A DNA stretch of 64,000 bases. It comes from Promicromonospora panici (GTDB taxonomy: Bacteria; Actinomycetota; Actinomycetes; Actinomycetales; Cellulomonadaceae). The notes beneath the pieces are model-generated. The model searched no databases. It saw nothing but the letters and a program-made list of their open reading frames with translations, and was not told the DNA's origin. Positions 34,392 to 44,101 of this stretch are shown one piece after another; within the stretch, counting starts at the first letter, position 1; every line of letters starts with the position of its first letter. The stretch is taken from NCBI RefSeq assembly GCF_900608595.1, contig NZ_UWYY01000012.1:167430-231429 (forward strand), written 5' to 3'. A program made the translations under genes and the position numbers.

Positions 34392-37300
34392 TCAGGCCGG
34401 TTCGAGTGCGGCCACGGCTGCCGCGAGCTCGTCGGTGGCGGCGTCCACCTCGGCCTGGCCGGGGTCGGCGTCGTCCCCGCGGAGCGCGAGACCGGCGTCT
34501 CGTGCCGCGGTGAGGCGCTGCCACGACTCGGGCGTCCAGTCCTCGGCCACCAGCTCCGCGGTCTCCGCCAGGTACAGGTCGAGGCCGGTACGGTCCACGG
34601 TGCTGGTGACGAGGGCCACCTCGGCCAGGTTGGTGTTGCCCGAGGTCGCCAGCACGCGGATCGCTCCTGCATCGACCGGCTCCGGCAGGTCGATCTGGTT
34701 CCAGCCCGCCGTCGCGCCGCTGATCGTAGCGAAGGTCTGCCAGGTCTGGCCGCCGTCGGCGGATTTTTGGAACTGGACCCCCTCCGCGCGGCTCACATGG
34801 GTGGACCGGGGCAGGTACCGCACCGCCTCGACGTGGAAGGTGGTGCCGTCGTCGGGAACGACCTGGACCCAGCCGCTGGCCACCTTCGTGTCGGTGAAGG
34901 TGGCCGGGTCGCCGTCGAACATCGCCCAGCCGTTGGCCGCCGCGTCCTTGCTCCCGTCCCACGACGGCGTGCTCGCGGTGACCCACTCGCGCGGGACGGA
35001 GGCGAGCTCCGGCGCCGGCCGTTCGAGCAGGTCCCAGGCGGCGAGGACACGCTGCGCGAGCGCCTTCTCGTCCGCGTCCGGCTCCGCGGCGGCGGCGTGG
35101 ACCGCCTCGATCTCCCGGGTGAACAGCACCACCGACCCACGGGACCAGCCCGACAGGTCCGCGGCCTCCGCCTCGGCGAGCAGTACGTCCAGGCCGGTTT
35201 CGGTCCGCTCACCGTCGATCCGGAAGTCCGCGAGAGTCCAGATGACGGCCGGGTACGCCGGATCGGTCGGCACGCCGGGCTCGTCGATCTGGAGCTTGAG
35301 GTACCGGAAGGTGCTGTCGCGCTCGGCCTCGCGCACCGCCACCTGCTCGATGTTGGTGTCGTCGCCCGCGTTGGGGTGCTCGGTCAGCAGCGTCCACGCC
35401 TCGCCGTCCGACGACCCGTAGACGTTCGTGCCCTCGGCCCGGTTGGGGAACGTGTCCCGCGCGAGGAACCCGAAGGCGTCGGCCCGGACGCGGTAGCCCG
35501 GCCCGAAGTCGAGCACGACGCTCGGGATGCGCAGGTCTCCCCAGGTGGACTGGCTGTCGCCGTCCGTCAGGGCCAGGAGGGTGTTCGGCGTGATCTGGGC
35601 CGAGGAGACGGTGCGGGAGAAGTCGAGCGTGCCGTCCGGCAGGCGCGGGTCGAGCAGCTCCAGGCCGGCGACGGCCAGCCGCAGCTCCTCCAGCAGGACG
35701 CCGAACTCCGCCGGTGTTGCGCCGTCCACGGCATCGAGCGCGGCTTTCTGTGCCGCGGCGACCGGCGTCCAGCTTGCGGTCGTGTAGGCCGCCTGCTCCT
35801 GCAGCCCGTCCAGGAGCGTACTCACGGCACCCGCCCGGTCCGGCGCGATCGTGAGGGACACAGGCAGCGCGGTGTCGGCCTTGTCGTCCGAGGCGACGAC
35901 GACGACGCGCTCGGCGGCCTGCCCGTCCGGCGTCCACGTGAACGTGCCGTCCGCCGAGACCTTCGCACCGCGGGGTGCGTCCTGGAGCCTCAGCGAGAAG
36001 TCGCCGTCGGGGTCGGTCACGCCGAGGTCCCTGGTGTAGGGCTCGCCGGCCACAGCCACGACGTCCAGCGACGCGCCGTCGCCGAAGGTCGGCGGGGCGA
36101 GGGTCCCGTTGGCGTCCGCGAGCAGGCCCGCGACGTCCACGTAGGTCCTGTCCGCGGTCGCGCGGAGCACCACGAGGTTGGCCCCCGCGTTCGGCACCTT
36201 GGCCGCCGCGACGTCGAACCAGGCGTAGCGCCACTGCCCACCGGTGTCGGGGAGCTGGACCGTCGTGAAGGGCTCGTCGTACGAGGTGCGGGAGACCTCC
36301 AGGGTCGCGGTGCCCTGGGTGCGGACCCGCACCCCGACCAGCGCCTTGCTGCTGCGGTCGCGGTACACCACGCGGCGCACGGCCACCTGAGCGTCGCTCT
36401 TCGTGGCGTTCAGCCGCACCAGGCTCTGACCGGCGTCGTCGGTGAGGTGCTTGGCACCCTTGCCGAGGATGTGGCCGAACTTCTCCAGGGGCAGCTCCGC
36501 CCCGTCGCCCACGGGCGGCACCGTCACGTCCTCCTGGGCGAGCTCGGGCGGGAACGCCACCCAGTACTCGGCGCCGGTGAAGTCCGAGCCGCTCTCGTTC
36601 CAGAAGTTCGAGACGCCGTTGCCGTAGCGGTACAGCGGCCCGTCACCGTGCCGGTACAGCTCGGCGACGTACGGCGCCTCCTGCTCGACATCCACGTCCG
36701 CGACGTACTTGTACTGGTAGTACAGCTCGTTCAGCGGCTCGCGCAGGCGTCCGCGGTACGCCTCGGAGAGCTTGCCTGCTCCGCCGGAGGTGTCGATGTA
36801 GGGCGGCTCCTCGCCCATCATGAAGGCGGCGAAGACGTCGCCTCCCTCGAGGATCCGGTTGTCCAGGAACTCGTACGGGCTGACGGCGTCCGCCGTGGTG
36901 GAGACGGTCCCGTCGACGGGGTCGATTCGCGTGCCCTGGTTGTTGACGATCCGGGCCAGGGCCACGAGGAGGTCGACGTCGCCCTCGGCGTGGGCCTGGT
37001 CGCGGCCCATCTCCACGTGCTGGACGAAGTCCTTGCCGTACGGGTTGAGCGGGTCGCCGGAGTCGATGACGCGGAACAGCGAGGCCAGCGAGCCGTTGAC
37101 GTCCCCGCCGTTGATCGTGTGCTCGCTCTCGTAGCCCTCGTTCACGGTGAACCACTCGACGCGCTCGGCGTACAGCTCGGCGTCGTCGAGGAAGATCGCC
37201 GCGGACACCATGCCGATGACGCCGTACAGGTGCTGGTTCCACAGGCGGTTCTGGGAGAACAGGAACGTGTCGAGCACCGGGCGAACGAGGTTGTCCTCGA

Positions 37301-37952
37301 TCCGCTGCTCGTCGCGCTCGGTCCAGCGCAGGTCATACCCGTCGAGCTCGTCGTTCACGGGCTCGGTGGAGCGGATGATCTCGGCGGCGACGAGCGTCTG
37401 GTACAGCGGGACGCCCGTGTGGATGTGCGCGTCGGGGAAGTACTGGAACTTGGCCGGGTCCAGGCTGCTCCAGGTGCGGATCACGTGCAGCGCGTTGGCG
37501 CGGTACCTCTCGTCACCGGTGACGACGTACTGCAGCGCCTGCGTCATCGCGCCGATGCTGTCGGCGTGCTGACGGCTGCGCATGCTCGCGGTGTTGTATG
37601 CCGTGGCGGTCGGCTGCTCGTCCGTGGGGCCCTGGATGGAGGCCTTGAAGTCGACGGCGGCGAAGCGCGTCTGCAGCATGGCGTCGTAGTAGCTCGCCCA
37701 CGGCTCGACGCCCGCGTGCACCTGCGTCCGCATGTTCTCGAGATTGTCCGCGGTCAGTCCGACGCCGGGGTGCGCGAACCCGGCGGCGCTCGTGGTTTCG
37801 TGGATTTCTACGGCCTGGCCGGCCAGCAGCTCGGCCTGGCCGGCGTCGCCGGCCGCCGCCGCGGGCGCCGGGACCAGGCCGGCGACCACAACTGCCGCCG
37901 TCGTGAGCAGTGCGGCCGCTCTTGAGCGCAGCCTGGACGTGTGTTGCCTCAT
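34392..37952 (-). CDS. Giant secreted lyase-like protein (alginate-lyase superfamily) with Ig, F5/8C and FIVAR domains
   Basis: A 1186-residue exported protein. Residues 1-34 are a signal peptide. About 50-480 look like the alpha/alpha toroid of the alginate-lyase superfamily (HPGVGLTADNLENMR, then a helical region with VTGDERYRANALHVIRTWSS). About 540-665 form a beta-sandwich, about 670-760 a cadherin-like Ig domain (DPDGDFSLRL), and two F5/8 type C (CBM32-like) modules lie near 850-960 and 1010-1120. Three FIVAR-like helical linkers (near 780, 970 and 1140) separate them. GGAGGG precedes the ATG. The substrate is unknown; as partner of GH51 it may cut a uronate-containing plant glycan. Confidence 0.8.
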   Translation of the reverse strand: MRQHTSRLRSRAAALLTTAAVVVAGLVPAPAAAAGDAGQAELLAGQAVEIHETTSAAGFAHPGVGLTADNLENMRTQVHAGVEPWASYYDAMLQTRFAAVDFKASIQGPTDEQPTATAYNTASMRSRQHADSIGAMTQALQYVVTGDERYRANALHVIRTWSSLDPAKFQYFPDAHIHTGVPLYQTLVAAEIIRSTEPVNDELDGYDLRWTERDEQRIEDNLVRPVLDTFLFSQNRLWNQHLYGVIGMVSAAIFLDDAELYAERVEWFTVNEGYESEHTINGGDVNGSLASLFRVIDSGDPLNPYGKDFVQHVEMGRDQAHAEGDVDLLVALARIVNNQGTRIDPVDGTVSTTADAVSPYEFLDNRILEGGDVFAAFMMGEEPPYIDTSGGAGKLSEAYRGRLREPLNELYYQYKYVADVDVEQEAPYVAELYRHGDGPLYRYGNGVSNFWNESGSDFTGAEYWVAFPPELAQEDVTVPPVGDGAELPLEKFGHILGKGAKHLTDDAGQSLVRLNATKSDAQVAVRRVVYRDRSSKALVGVRVRTQGTATLEVSRTSYDEPFTTVQLPDTGGQWRYAWFDVAAAKVPNAGANLVVLRATADRTYVDVAGLLADANGTLAPPTFGDGASLDVVAVAGEPYTRDLGVTDPDGDFSLRLQDAPRGAKVSADGTFTWTPDGQAAERVVVVASDDKADTALPVSLTIAPDRAGAVSTLLDGLQEQAAYTTASWTPVAAAQKAALDAVDGATPAEFGVLLEELRLAVAGLELLDPRLPDGTLDFSRTVSSAQITPNTLLALTDGDSQSTWGDLRIPSVVLDFGPGYRVRADAFGFLARDTFPNRAEGTNVYGSSDGEAWTLLTEHPNAGDDTNIEQVAVREAERDSTFRYLKLQIDEPGVPTDPAYPAVIWTLADFRIDGERTETGLDVLLAEAEAADLSGWSRGSVVLFTREIEAVHAAAAEPDADEKALAQRVLAAWDLLERPAPELASVPREWVTASTPSWDGSKDAAANGWAMFDGDPATFTDTKVASGWVQVVPDDGTTFHVEAVRYLPRSTHVSRAEGVQFQKSADGGQTWQTFATISGATAGWNQIDLPEPVDAGAIRVLATSGNTNLAEVALVTSTVDRTGLDLYLAETAELVAEDWTPESWQRLTAARDAGLALRGDDADPGQAEVDAATDELAAAVAALEPA

Positions 37953-38027
37953 CGTGTTCCCTCCACGGCCGCAGCTCTGCGGGCCGAGCGCGGCCCCTGG
38001 CCACGCTGTCGTCACCTCGTCGTGAGC

Positions 38028-38059
38028 GGGATATCGTTATCCCGGGAATACGTTATCCC
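38028..38059. promoter_or_regulatory. Tandem LacI-type operators of the lyase-GH51 unit
   Basis: GGGATATCGTTATCCC (38028-38043) and GGGAATACGTTATCCC (38044-38059) abut without a gap, 76-107 bases upstream of the secreted protein start. Both are CG-centred imperfect palindromes and match the sites at 43039, 47459 and 47552. Confidence 0.7.
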
Positions 38060-38108
38060 GACGTACCGGACAACACAAGGGCTCACCGGTCGTCTCCCTG
38101 CGTGGCGG

Positions 38109-38203
38109 GCGCCGAACCGAAAGCTACGTGTCGATCAGTGCCCAGATCGACACGTAGGGTTCGGCTCGGCAGCTGGGCCCGGCGACAAGTTTCGGTTCGG
38201 CGC
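38109..38203. repeat. 95-bp inverted-repeat element, copy A
   Basis: A 95-bp unit with perfect 14-bp ends (GCGCCGAACCGAAA and TTTCGGTTCGGCGC). Inside, CTACGTGTCGAT pairs with ATCGACACGTAG, forming a second stem. A second unit with the same ends and exactly the same length lies at 50613-50707. It carries no gene. It may be a REP-like or MITE-like mobile element. Confidence 0.7.
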
Positions 38204-38266
38204 GACGGCCCGCGAGGAACCTGCTGCCAGTGTTTCGGCGAGCCACGATCCCCGACGGGAACGCCC

Positions 38267-39883
38267 TCAGCGCAGCGCCCAACCCGAGAAGTCAGCGGTG
38301 AAGGCGCCGCCGACGAGGTCGACCGCGCTGATCCCCACGAAGGCGCCGGTGAACCGCAGGCGCGGGCCGAAGTCGTCGGACAGCTCGCTGAAATCGACGT
38401 CCGGCCCGATCTTCGCCCACGGCACGTCGCCGGTCGCCGACCAGAGCCGCGCGGTGGCGCCGTCGATCTGCGCGCGCAAGCGGACCGGGCCGTCCGCTAC
38501 GCCGACGGTGTCCAGCACGCGGGCGCCGTCCGGGTGCCCGTGGGTCAGGACCAGCACGCGCCGGCCCTGGTCGCCCGCCCACTGCTGGCCCGCCTGGGGT
38601 TCGCCCTCGGGCTCGGCCCACGTGACGTGGAGCTCGTAGTACGACGTCGTGTTGTACCAGAGCACCAGCCCGGCGGACTCGGTGAACGTCCGGGGCTCGG
38701 CGTCGACCGTCACCTCGACCTCGGCCTGGTGCTCGGTCAGCCGCTGGGCGAGCAGCGACTGCTGCCACAGCGATTCCGCGGACAGCCGCCCGCGCAGCCG
38801 GAGGGCGCCCGGCCGGCCCGGGACCGACTCCACCCAGTCCCCCGCCGGCTCCCGCAGCGTGGACCACGGCCACCCGGGAGCGACGTCGAACCCGCTCCGC
38901 CGGTCGCCGAGACCATCACCAGCCACGTCAGGCACCTCCACCTCCACCTCCACCTCCGGGTGCCAGCCGCCCTGCGCCAGCCGCGGCCACCCGTCGGTCC
39001 ACACCACGCGCTGCACCGCCGTCTCGCGCCCGAGCGGGTTCCGTGGCCCGGACGGCGTCGCCACCGGCCGGGACGCCAGGTGCGTCAGGTACCACTCGCC
39101 CGACGGCGCCTGGACCAGCTCGCCGTGCCCGGCCTTCTGCAGCGGGACGGTCGGGTCGTCCCGCGAGGTGAGCAGCGGGACGTCGTCCACCTCGTAGGGC
39201 CCGGTCAGGGACCGGCTCCGCGCGACGAGCACCCCGTGCTCGACGCCGGTCCCGCCCTCGGCGAGCAGCAGGTAGAACCAGCCGTCCTCGACGGTGATCT
39301 TGGGCCCCTCGACCAGGTTGTCGCGCTGCAGCAGCAGGCGGGTCGGGCCTAGGACGCGTACCCGGCCGGCATCAACAGCCCCGCCGACAAGCGGAACCTC
39401 CAGCTCGGTGAGCACGATCCCGTCGAACCGCCGTCCGCCGACCCGGGAGTCGTTCTGCAGGTTCAGCAGGTAGTGCCGGCCCTCGTGGTGCAGCAGCGAC
39501 GGGTCGAACCCGTGGCCGGGCACGCGCACGGGCTCCGACCACGGGCCGCCGGCGTCGGGCGCCGTGCAGAGGTAGGTCTCCAGGTCGAAGTGCCGCGTGC
39601 CGAGCGAGCGGACGATCGAGTACACGACCCAGAACACGCCGTCCGCGTAGCTCAGTGCGGGCGCCCAGATCCCGCCCGAGTCGGGGACCCCGAGCAGCGA
39701 TCCGCCGGGGACGGCGGTGTCGACCGCCCCGGCGGGCTCCCAGTCCGCGAGGTTCCGCGAGCGGTAGAGCGGGATGGCCGGGAACCACTCGAACGAGCTG
39801 GTCGCGAGGTAGTACCAGTCCCCCACGCGGATCACCGAGGGGTCGGGCGCGAATCCGCGCACCACAGGGTTCACGAGAAGCAC
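38267..39883 (-). CDS. Glycoside hydrolase family 43, beta-xylosidase/arabinofuranosidase type
   Basis: A 538-residue cytoplasmic enzyme (no signal peptide). The five-bladed propeller covers residues 1-320 with the catalytic base in GFAPDPS, an Asp in HGFDPSLL and the acid Glu in VEGPKI. A C-terminal beta-sandwich (about 335-538) is typical of two-domain GH43 beta-xylosidases. An EVEVEVEV linker near residue 310 is encoded by four copies of a 6-bp repeat. It is the last of three genes transcribed from the LacI-controlled promoter near 43.0 kb; the next gene upstream ends 9 bases before its start. Confidence 0.92.
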   Translation of the reverse strand: MLLVNPVVRGFAPDPSVIRVGDWYYLATSSFEWFPAIPLYRSRNLADWEPAGAVDTAVPGGSLLGVPDSGGIWAPALSYADGVFWVVYSIVRSLGTRHFDLETYLCTAPDAGGPWSEPVRVPGHGFDPSLLHHEGRHYLLNLQNDSRVGGRRFDGIVLTELEVPLVGGAVDAGRVRVLGPTRLLLQRDNLVEGPKITVEDGWFYLLLAEGGTGVEHGVLVARSRSLTGPYEVDDVPLLTSRDDPTVPLQKAGHGELVQAPSGEWYLTHLASRPVATPSGPRNPLGRETAVQRVVWTDGWPRLAQGGWHPEVEVEVEVPDVAGDGLGDRRSGFDVAPGWPWSTLREPAGDWVESVPGRPGALRLRGRLSAESLWQQSLLAQRLTEHQAEVEVTVDAEPRTFTESAGLVLWYNTTSYYELHVTWAEPEGEPQAGQQWAGDQGRRVLVLTHGHPDGARVLDTVGVADGPVRLRAQIDGATARLWSATGDVPWAKIGPDVDFSELSDDFGPRLRFTGAFVGISAVDLVGGAFTADFSGWALR

Positions 39884-39892
39884 GGGTCCCCC

Positions 39893-42070
39893 TCAGCGCG
39901 GGACGACGGCGACGCGCAGCAGGCGCGCCGTCATCGGGGCGGGCAGCTTGATCTCGAGCGAGCAGCCGTCGTCGGCCACGGCGATCGAGTCGTCGTGCCA
40001 GGTCGGGTAGAGCACCTCGACCTCGCCGGCCGCGCGCAGCCCGGGCAGCGGCAGCCGGACGACGTCGGCGCCGCCCGGCTCGGCGCCACGCCGGGTGACC
40101 GCGAGGTAGAGGTCCGTGCCGTCGCGAGCGCCGAGGACGACCCAGGGGTCGCGCCAGCCGGGCAGGCCGAGCGGCCAGACCGGTACGGACCGGGCGATCG
40201 CGGCCCGGAACGTCCGGTAGACGGCGAGGCCGTCGCGGACGACGGCGCGCTGCGCCTCGTCGAGCGTGTCGATGCGCCCGGCGAGATGGACGCGCGACAG
40301 CAGCGCGGTGACGAGGGAGAAGGCGATCTCCTCCTGGCTCATCGACCCCTCGACGGAGGCCCACACGCCGGACTGCTCCGGCGTGATCGCGAGCGGCGCG
40401 GCCGCCGCGACGGGCGGGACGAGCCGGAAGTCCTGCTGGTCGGTGAGCGACTGGACCGGGAACACGGCCCCGCTCGCCGCGTCGAGGCGTGACCCGCCGG
40501 CGGCGCAGCCCTCGACCACGAGGCCGGGGTGCCGGTCCATCACGTCCGCTACCCAGGCCAGGTGGACGCGGCTGTGCCCGAGGAGCCCTGCACCCAGCGG
40601 TTCACCCGAGCCGCCGTCGGTCCCGGGGCCGGTGTCCACGTTGTAGTCGAGCTTGAGGTACGCCAGGCCGAACCGGTCGACGAGGCGGTCCACGACCGCG
40701 TCGAGGTGGGCCCGCGCGGCGGGGTGGCGCAGGTCGAGCTGGTAGCGGCCCCACTCGGCGACGCGCCGTCCGCCGCGCTGGAAGAACGCCTCGGCGGGCA
40801 GCTCGTCCGCGACCGGGCTACGCACGCCGACGACCTCGGGCTCGAGCCAGAGGCCCGGCTTCATGCCGAGCTCGCGGATGCGGTCGACGACGGCGTCGAG
40901 CCCGCCGTCGGGGAACCTGCTCGTGGACGGCTCCCACGCGCCGACGGAGTCCCACCAGCCGCCGGACTCGTCGTCGTACCAGCCGGCGTCGATCACGTAG
41001 TACTCGGCCCCGAGGTCCGCGGCCGCTTCGATGAGCGGCAGCTCGCGCTCCGTCGTCGGGTCGGACATCAGCGCGTTGAGGAAGTCGTTGTAGACCACGG
41101 GGAGCCCCGTGTGGTCCGGGTGCGGACGCCGGGTACGACGGCGGTGCGCCGTCAGCGCCGCCGCCAAGTCGCCGAGCGTCGTGTCGACGTCGCCCGCTCC
41201 GGGCACGACCACGAGCGCGACGGGAACCGTGGCGAACGTGTCGCCCGGCGCCAGCTCGGCGGCCCACTGGTGCTCGTGCGACGTCGGGCCGAGGACGGCG
41301 AGGTAGACGTCCCCGTACCGGTCCCCCAGCTCCGCGTGCCACGCGGAGCTCGACTCGATCTGCCAGCCCAGCATGCGACCGGTCCGCGAGTCCTCGACGA
41401 TGCCGAGCGGGAGGTGCTCCGACGTCGACCATGCCCCGGTCGAGGTGAGGCTCACGCGGTTCTTCGAGCCGACCTGGTTGAACCGGGTCATGCCCACGTC
41501 GTAGAGGCCGCGCTCGGACAGGGCCGAGCGCCGCCAGCGGAACTCGCCGCTCCAGGGGTTGGCCGCCTCCCAGACGGCGAGCTCGTCCTCCCACCGGGCA
41601 CCGTGGCCCAGGCCGGACACGACCCCGGTCGTGGCGTAGTCGACCGCCAGCTCGCGATCGGCGGTGAGCTCGGCCCATGAGCGCAGCACGGGGATCCCGT
41701 CGGCCAGCTCGAGGTGGACCATCGCGCGCAGGCCCGTCGACTCGTCCGCGAGCTCCAGGCGCAGGCGCACCAGCGTCTGCTCCCGGTCCTCCGCGAGGCC
41801 CGTGAGCCGCATCCGCTGAGCGGCCGCGCCGTCCACGTGCCGCTTGCCCGAGGTGCCGACCCGGCCGTCGCCGGCGAGGGCCACCTCGAGCACGGGCAGC
41901 GCGGACCGGCGCAGACCGAGCTGGTCCGGCCCAGCCTCTGCGGCGTGCCAGAGCGCCACCAGGCGCGGCGTCGTGTGCGGCCCGTGGGCGATCAGCAGCC
42001 GCAGGACGTCGTTGCCCCACTCGACGTAGCTCTCTGAGTCGTCCGCCAGGCCAGGAAGGGTGACGCTCAT
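39893..42070 (-). CDS. Alpha-galactosidase-like, GH36
   Basis: Removes terminal alpha-galactose (or a related sugar) from oligosaccharides in the cytoplasm. The 725-residue protein has an N-terminal beta-sandwich and a central barrel. The nucleophile is Asp475 (YLKLDYN) and the acid/base Asp530 (CAAGGSRLD). The last motif differs from the usual SGGGRFD, so the sugar specificity may differ. The ATG at 42070 overlaps the stop of the upstream GH43 gene (ATGA). A longer N-terminal frame is only a shadow of that gene. Confidence 0.9.
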   Translation of the reverse strand: MSVTLPGLADDSESYVEWGNDVLRLLIAHGPHTTPRLVALWHAAEAGPDQLGLRRSALPVLEVALAGDGRVGTSGKRHVDGAAAQRMRLTGLAEDREQTLVRLRLELADESTGLRAMVHLELADGIPVLRSWAELTADRELAVDYATTGVVSGLGHGARWEDELAVWEAANPWSGEFRWRRSALSERGLYDVGMTRFNQVGSKNRVSLTSTGAWSTSEHLPLGIVEDSRTGRMLGWQIESSSAWHAELGDRYGDVYLAVLGPTSHEHQWAAELAPGDTFATVPVALVVVPGAGDVDTTLGDLAAALTAHRRRTRRPHPDHTGLPVVYNDFLNALMSDPTTERELPLIEAAADLGAEYYVIDAGWYDDESGGWWDSVGAWEPSTSRFPDGGLDAVVDRIRELGMKPGLWLEPEVVGVRSPVADELPAEAFFQRGGRRVAEWGRYQLDLRHPAARAHLDAVVDRLVDRFGLAYLKLDYNVDTGPGTDGGSGEPLGAGLLGHSRVHLAWVADVMDRHPGLVVEGCAAGGSRLDAASGAVFPVQSLTDQQDFRLVPPVAAAAPLAITPEQSGVWASVEGSMSQEEIAFSLVTALLSRVHLAGRIDTLDEAQRAVVRDGLAVYRTFRAAIARSVPVWPLGLPGWRDPWVVLGARDGTDLYLAVTRRGAEPGGADVVRLPLPGLRAAGEVEVLYPTWHDDSIAVADDGCSLEIKLPAPMTARLLRVAVVPR

Positions 42071-43023
42071 GCGATCACGCCGGTGGCGGTGTCGATCGTC
42101 CACGCGTCGCGCCACTCGAGCTCGGCGGCGCCGTCGGCGATCCGCACCGGGAGCCACACCGGCGCGGAGTGGAACAGGTCGTCCCTGTCCCACCGGTCGC
42201 CGACGTAGACATAGCTGGTGGCCTGCGAGCCCTCGACGGTCACGATCGTGGACGTCTGCGAGTCGTAGGTGGCCGAGCCGGGGGGCGCGAAGTCCGCCCA
42301 GTCGCTCCACGGCCCGGCGAGCGACGACGCCGTCGCCACCTTGTTGTCGTTCGTGGACCAGCCCGTCAGGTCCGAGCCGAACAGGTAGTAGAGGCCGTTT
42401 ACCTTCACCAGCGCCGGCGACTCGTACCCGTGCGGACCCGCCGGGTGGTCGCTCGGCGGCGTGAGCGTCGTCGAGACGATCTCCTCGATCGCCAGGTAGT
42501 CGACCGACAGCCGGTAGATGTGCAGGCCGTGCTCGCGGTCCTCCGACAGCAGGTACCCGGTGCCGTCGTCGTCCGCGAAGACGCCGATGTCCCGACTGAT
42601 GTTGCCGAGCGGGCGCTCGCTGCGCAGGTAGGTGTACGGGCCCTCGGGCCGGTCGGCCACGGCCCAGCCGACACGGGCGTCGGCGTAGTCCGCTGACTCG
42701 ATGTGCAGGAACATCACGTACGTCCCCGCCGGGTTGCGCAGCACCTTGGGTCGCTCGACGACCCGCCCGGGGGCGAGATCGGGGACGTCCGGGGAGACCG
42801 GGAGGGCGTGCCCGTGCGCGGTCCAGGTGGCCAGGTCGGGCGACGAGTAGCAGGCCACTCCCCCGAAGAGCCCCGCGTTGGTCTTGTCCTCGCCCCAGGC
42901 GTAGAACCGGTCGCCGAACTTCTGGATGCCGACGCCGTGCAGCTGGGCGACGGCGCCCTGGTCGTCGGCGAAGAGCCGTCCTGGTGCGATGACGCCACGT
43001 GGGGCTCGCGGGTGGGTGGTCAC
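42067..43023 (-). CDS. GH43 enzyme resembling exo-beta-1,3-galactanase
   Basis: A 318-residue single-domain propeller. Motifs HGVGIQKFGDRFYAWGED, RPKVLRNPAGTYVMFLHIES and SRDIGVFADDDGTGYLL match the GH43 group (subfamily 24) that removes galactose from beta-1,3-galactan of type II arabinogalactan. There is no signal peptide, so it acts inside the cell on imported oligosaccharides. GTG start with AGGAG. It is divergent from the LacI gene with one operator between them. Confidence 0.85.
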   Translation of the reverse strand: MTTHPRAPRGVIAPGRLFADDQGAVAQLHGVGIQKFGDRFYAWGEDKTNAGLFGGVACYSSPDLATWTAHGHALPVSPDVPDLAPGRVVERPKVLRNPAGTYVMFLHIESADYADARVGWAVADRPEGPYTYLRSERPLGNISRDIGVFADDDGTGYLLSEDREHGLHIYRLSVDYLAIEEIVSTTLTPPSDHPAGPHGYESPALVKVNGLYYLFGSDLTGWSTNDNKVATASSLAGPWSDWADFAPPGSATYDSQTSTIVTVEGSQATSYVYVGDRWDRDDLFHSAPVWLPVRIADGAAELEWRDAWTIDTATGVIA

Positions 43024-43038
43024 ACTGTCTCCTCGTTC

Positions 43039-43054
43039 GGGAAAACGTTATCAT
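43039..43054. promoter_or_regulatory. LacI-type operator between the GH43 operon and the regulator
   Basis: GGGAAAACGTTATCAT matches the island consensus. It lies 16 bases from the GH43 GTG and 8 bases from the lacI-type ATG, so binding would repress both and give autoregulation. Confidence 0.7.
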
Positions 43055-43061
43055 TTGAAGT

Positions 43062-44093
43062 ATGCTCAGCGACATGGCCAGTCCGAAGTCGTACCGCGCC
43101 CCCGTCCTCGCCGATGTCGCCAGGGCGGCGGAGGTCTCCGTGCCGACCGTCTCCCGGGTCCTCAACGGCTCGAAGTACGTGGCGCCGGAGCTCGCCCAGC
43201 GTGTCAACGAAGCGGTGCAGGCGCTCGGGTACCGCCCGAACGGCGCCGCCCGCTCGATGCGCTCCGGCAAGCGGACGCTCGTCTCCGTGCTCGCCGGCGC
43301 GACCGCGAACTACGGTTACGCGCGTACGCTGCAGGGTGTCGAGACCGCCGCCCGCCGCGCCGGCATGACGGTGTCGATCACGGTCGTGGAGTCCGGCGAC
43401 GACGAGCACGTCCGCGCCGCCATCGACCTCACCCTGGCGCAGCCGACCGCCGGCGTGATCGTTCTCGAGTTCGACCGCGCGGGCATCAACGCCGTCAAGG
43501 CGCTGCCCGAGGGGCTGCCCGTGGTCGTCGCCGGCGGCGGCTCGCGCCGCACCGGGCACGTCCCCGCCGCGCTGATCGACGAGCGCACCGCCGGCCGCCA
43601 GGCCACCGAGTACCTGCTCCACCTCGGCCACAGGACGGTCCACCACATCGCGGGCCCCACCGAGGGCAAGCACTCGGGCCGCACGGACGGCTGGCGCGCG
43701 GCCCTCAACGCCGCCGACGCGCCGGTGCCGCAGGTCATGCGCGCCGACTGGGACGCGAGCGCCGGCTACCGGTGGGGCGAGCGGATCGCCGGGATGAGCG
43801 ACGTCACCGCCGTCTTCTGCGCCAACGACGACATAGCGCTGGGCCTCATGCGCGCCCTGTCCGACCGGGGCATCGACGTCCCGGGCGACATCTCCGTGAT
43901 CGGCTTCGACGACCAGCCGCTGGTCGCCCTGTGGCGCCCGTCCCTGACCACCGTGGACCAGGACTTCGAGGACCTCGGCGCCCGGGCGTTCGGCCTCCTG
44001 TCCCAGGTGATCGACGGCGAGGACGACGCGGCGTCGTCGGTCACGGCGCCGCAGCTGGTGGTGCGCGAGTCGACGGCTCCGCCGAAGGGCTGA
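43062..44093 (+). CDS. LacI-family transcriptional regulator
   Basis: A 343-residue repressor. The DNA-binding domain (residues 14-60) reads VLADVARAAEVSVPTVSRVLNG, here given in two parts: VLADVARAAEVS and VPTVSRVLNG. The rest is a periplasmic-binding-like sugar domain ending with DISVIGFDDQPL. It should bind the CG-centred palindromes near 38.0, 43.0 and 47.5 kb and respond to a sugar released from the imported glycan. It converges with the ABC importer operon, 8 bases between stops. Confidence 0.94.
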   Translation: MLSDMASPKSYRAPVLADVARAAEVSVPTVSRVLNGSKYVAPELAQRVNEAVQALGYRPNGAARSMRSGKRTLVSVLAGATANYGYARTLQGVETAARRAGMTVSITVVESGDDEHVRAAIDLTLAQPTAGVIVLEFDRAGINAVKALPEGLPVVVAGGGSRRTGHVPAALIDERTAGRQATEYLLHLGHRTVHHIAGPTEGKHSGRTDGWRAALNAADAPVPQVMRADWDASAGYRWGERIAGMSDVTAVFCANDDIALGLMRALSDRGIDVPGDISVIGFDDQPLVALWRPSLTTVDQDFEDLGARAFGLLSQVIDGEDDAASSVTAPQLVVRESTAPPKG

Positions 44094-44101
44094 GCCGCCC
44101 A

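Noticed and set aside
34767..37925. 1052-codon plus-strand open frame opposite the giant secreted protein
   Set aside because: Shadow of the minus-strand gene; no ribosome site, no motifs, Val/Arg/Gly-rich composition.
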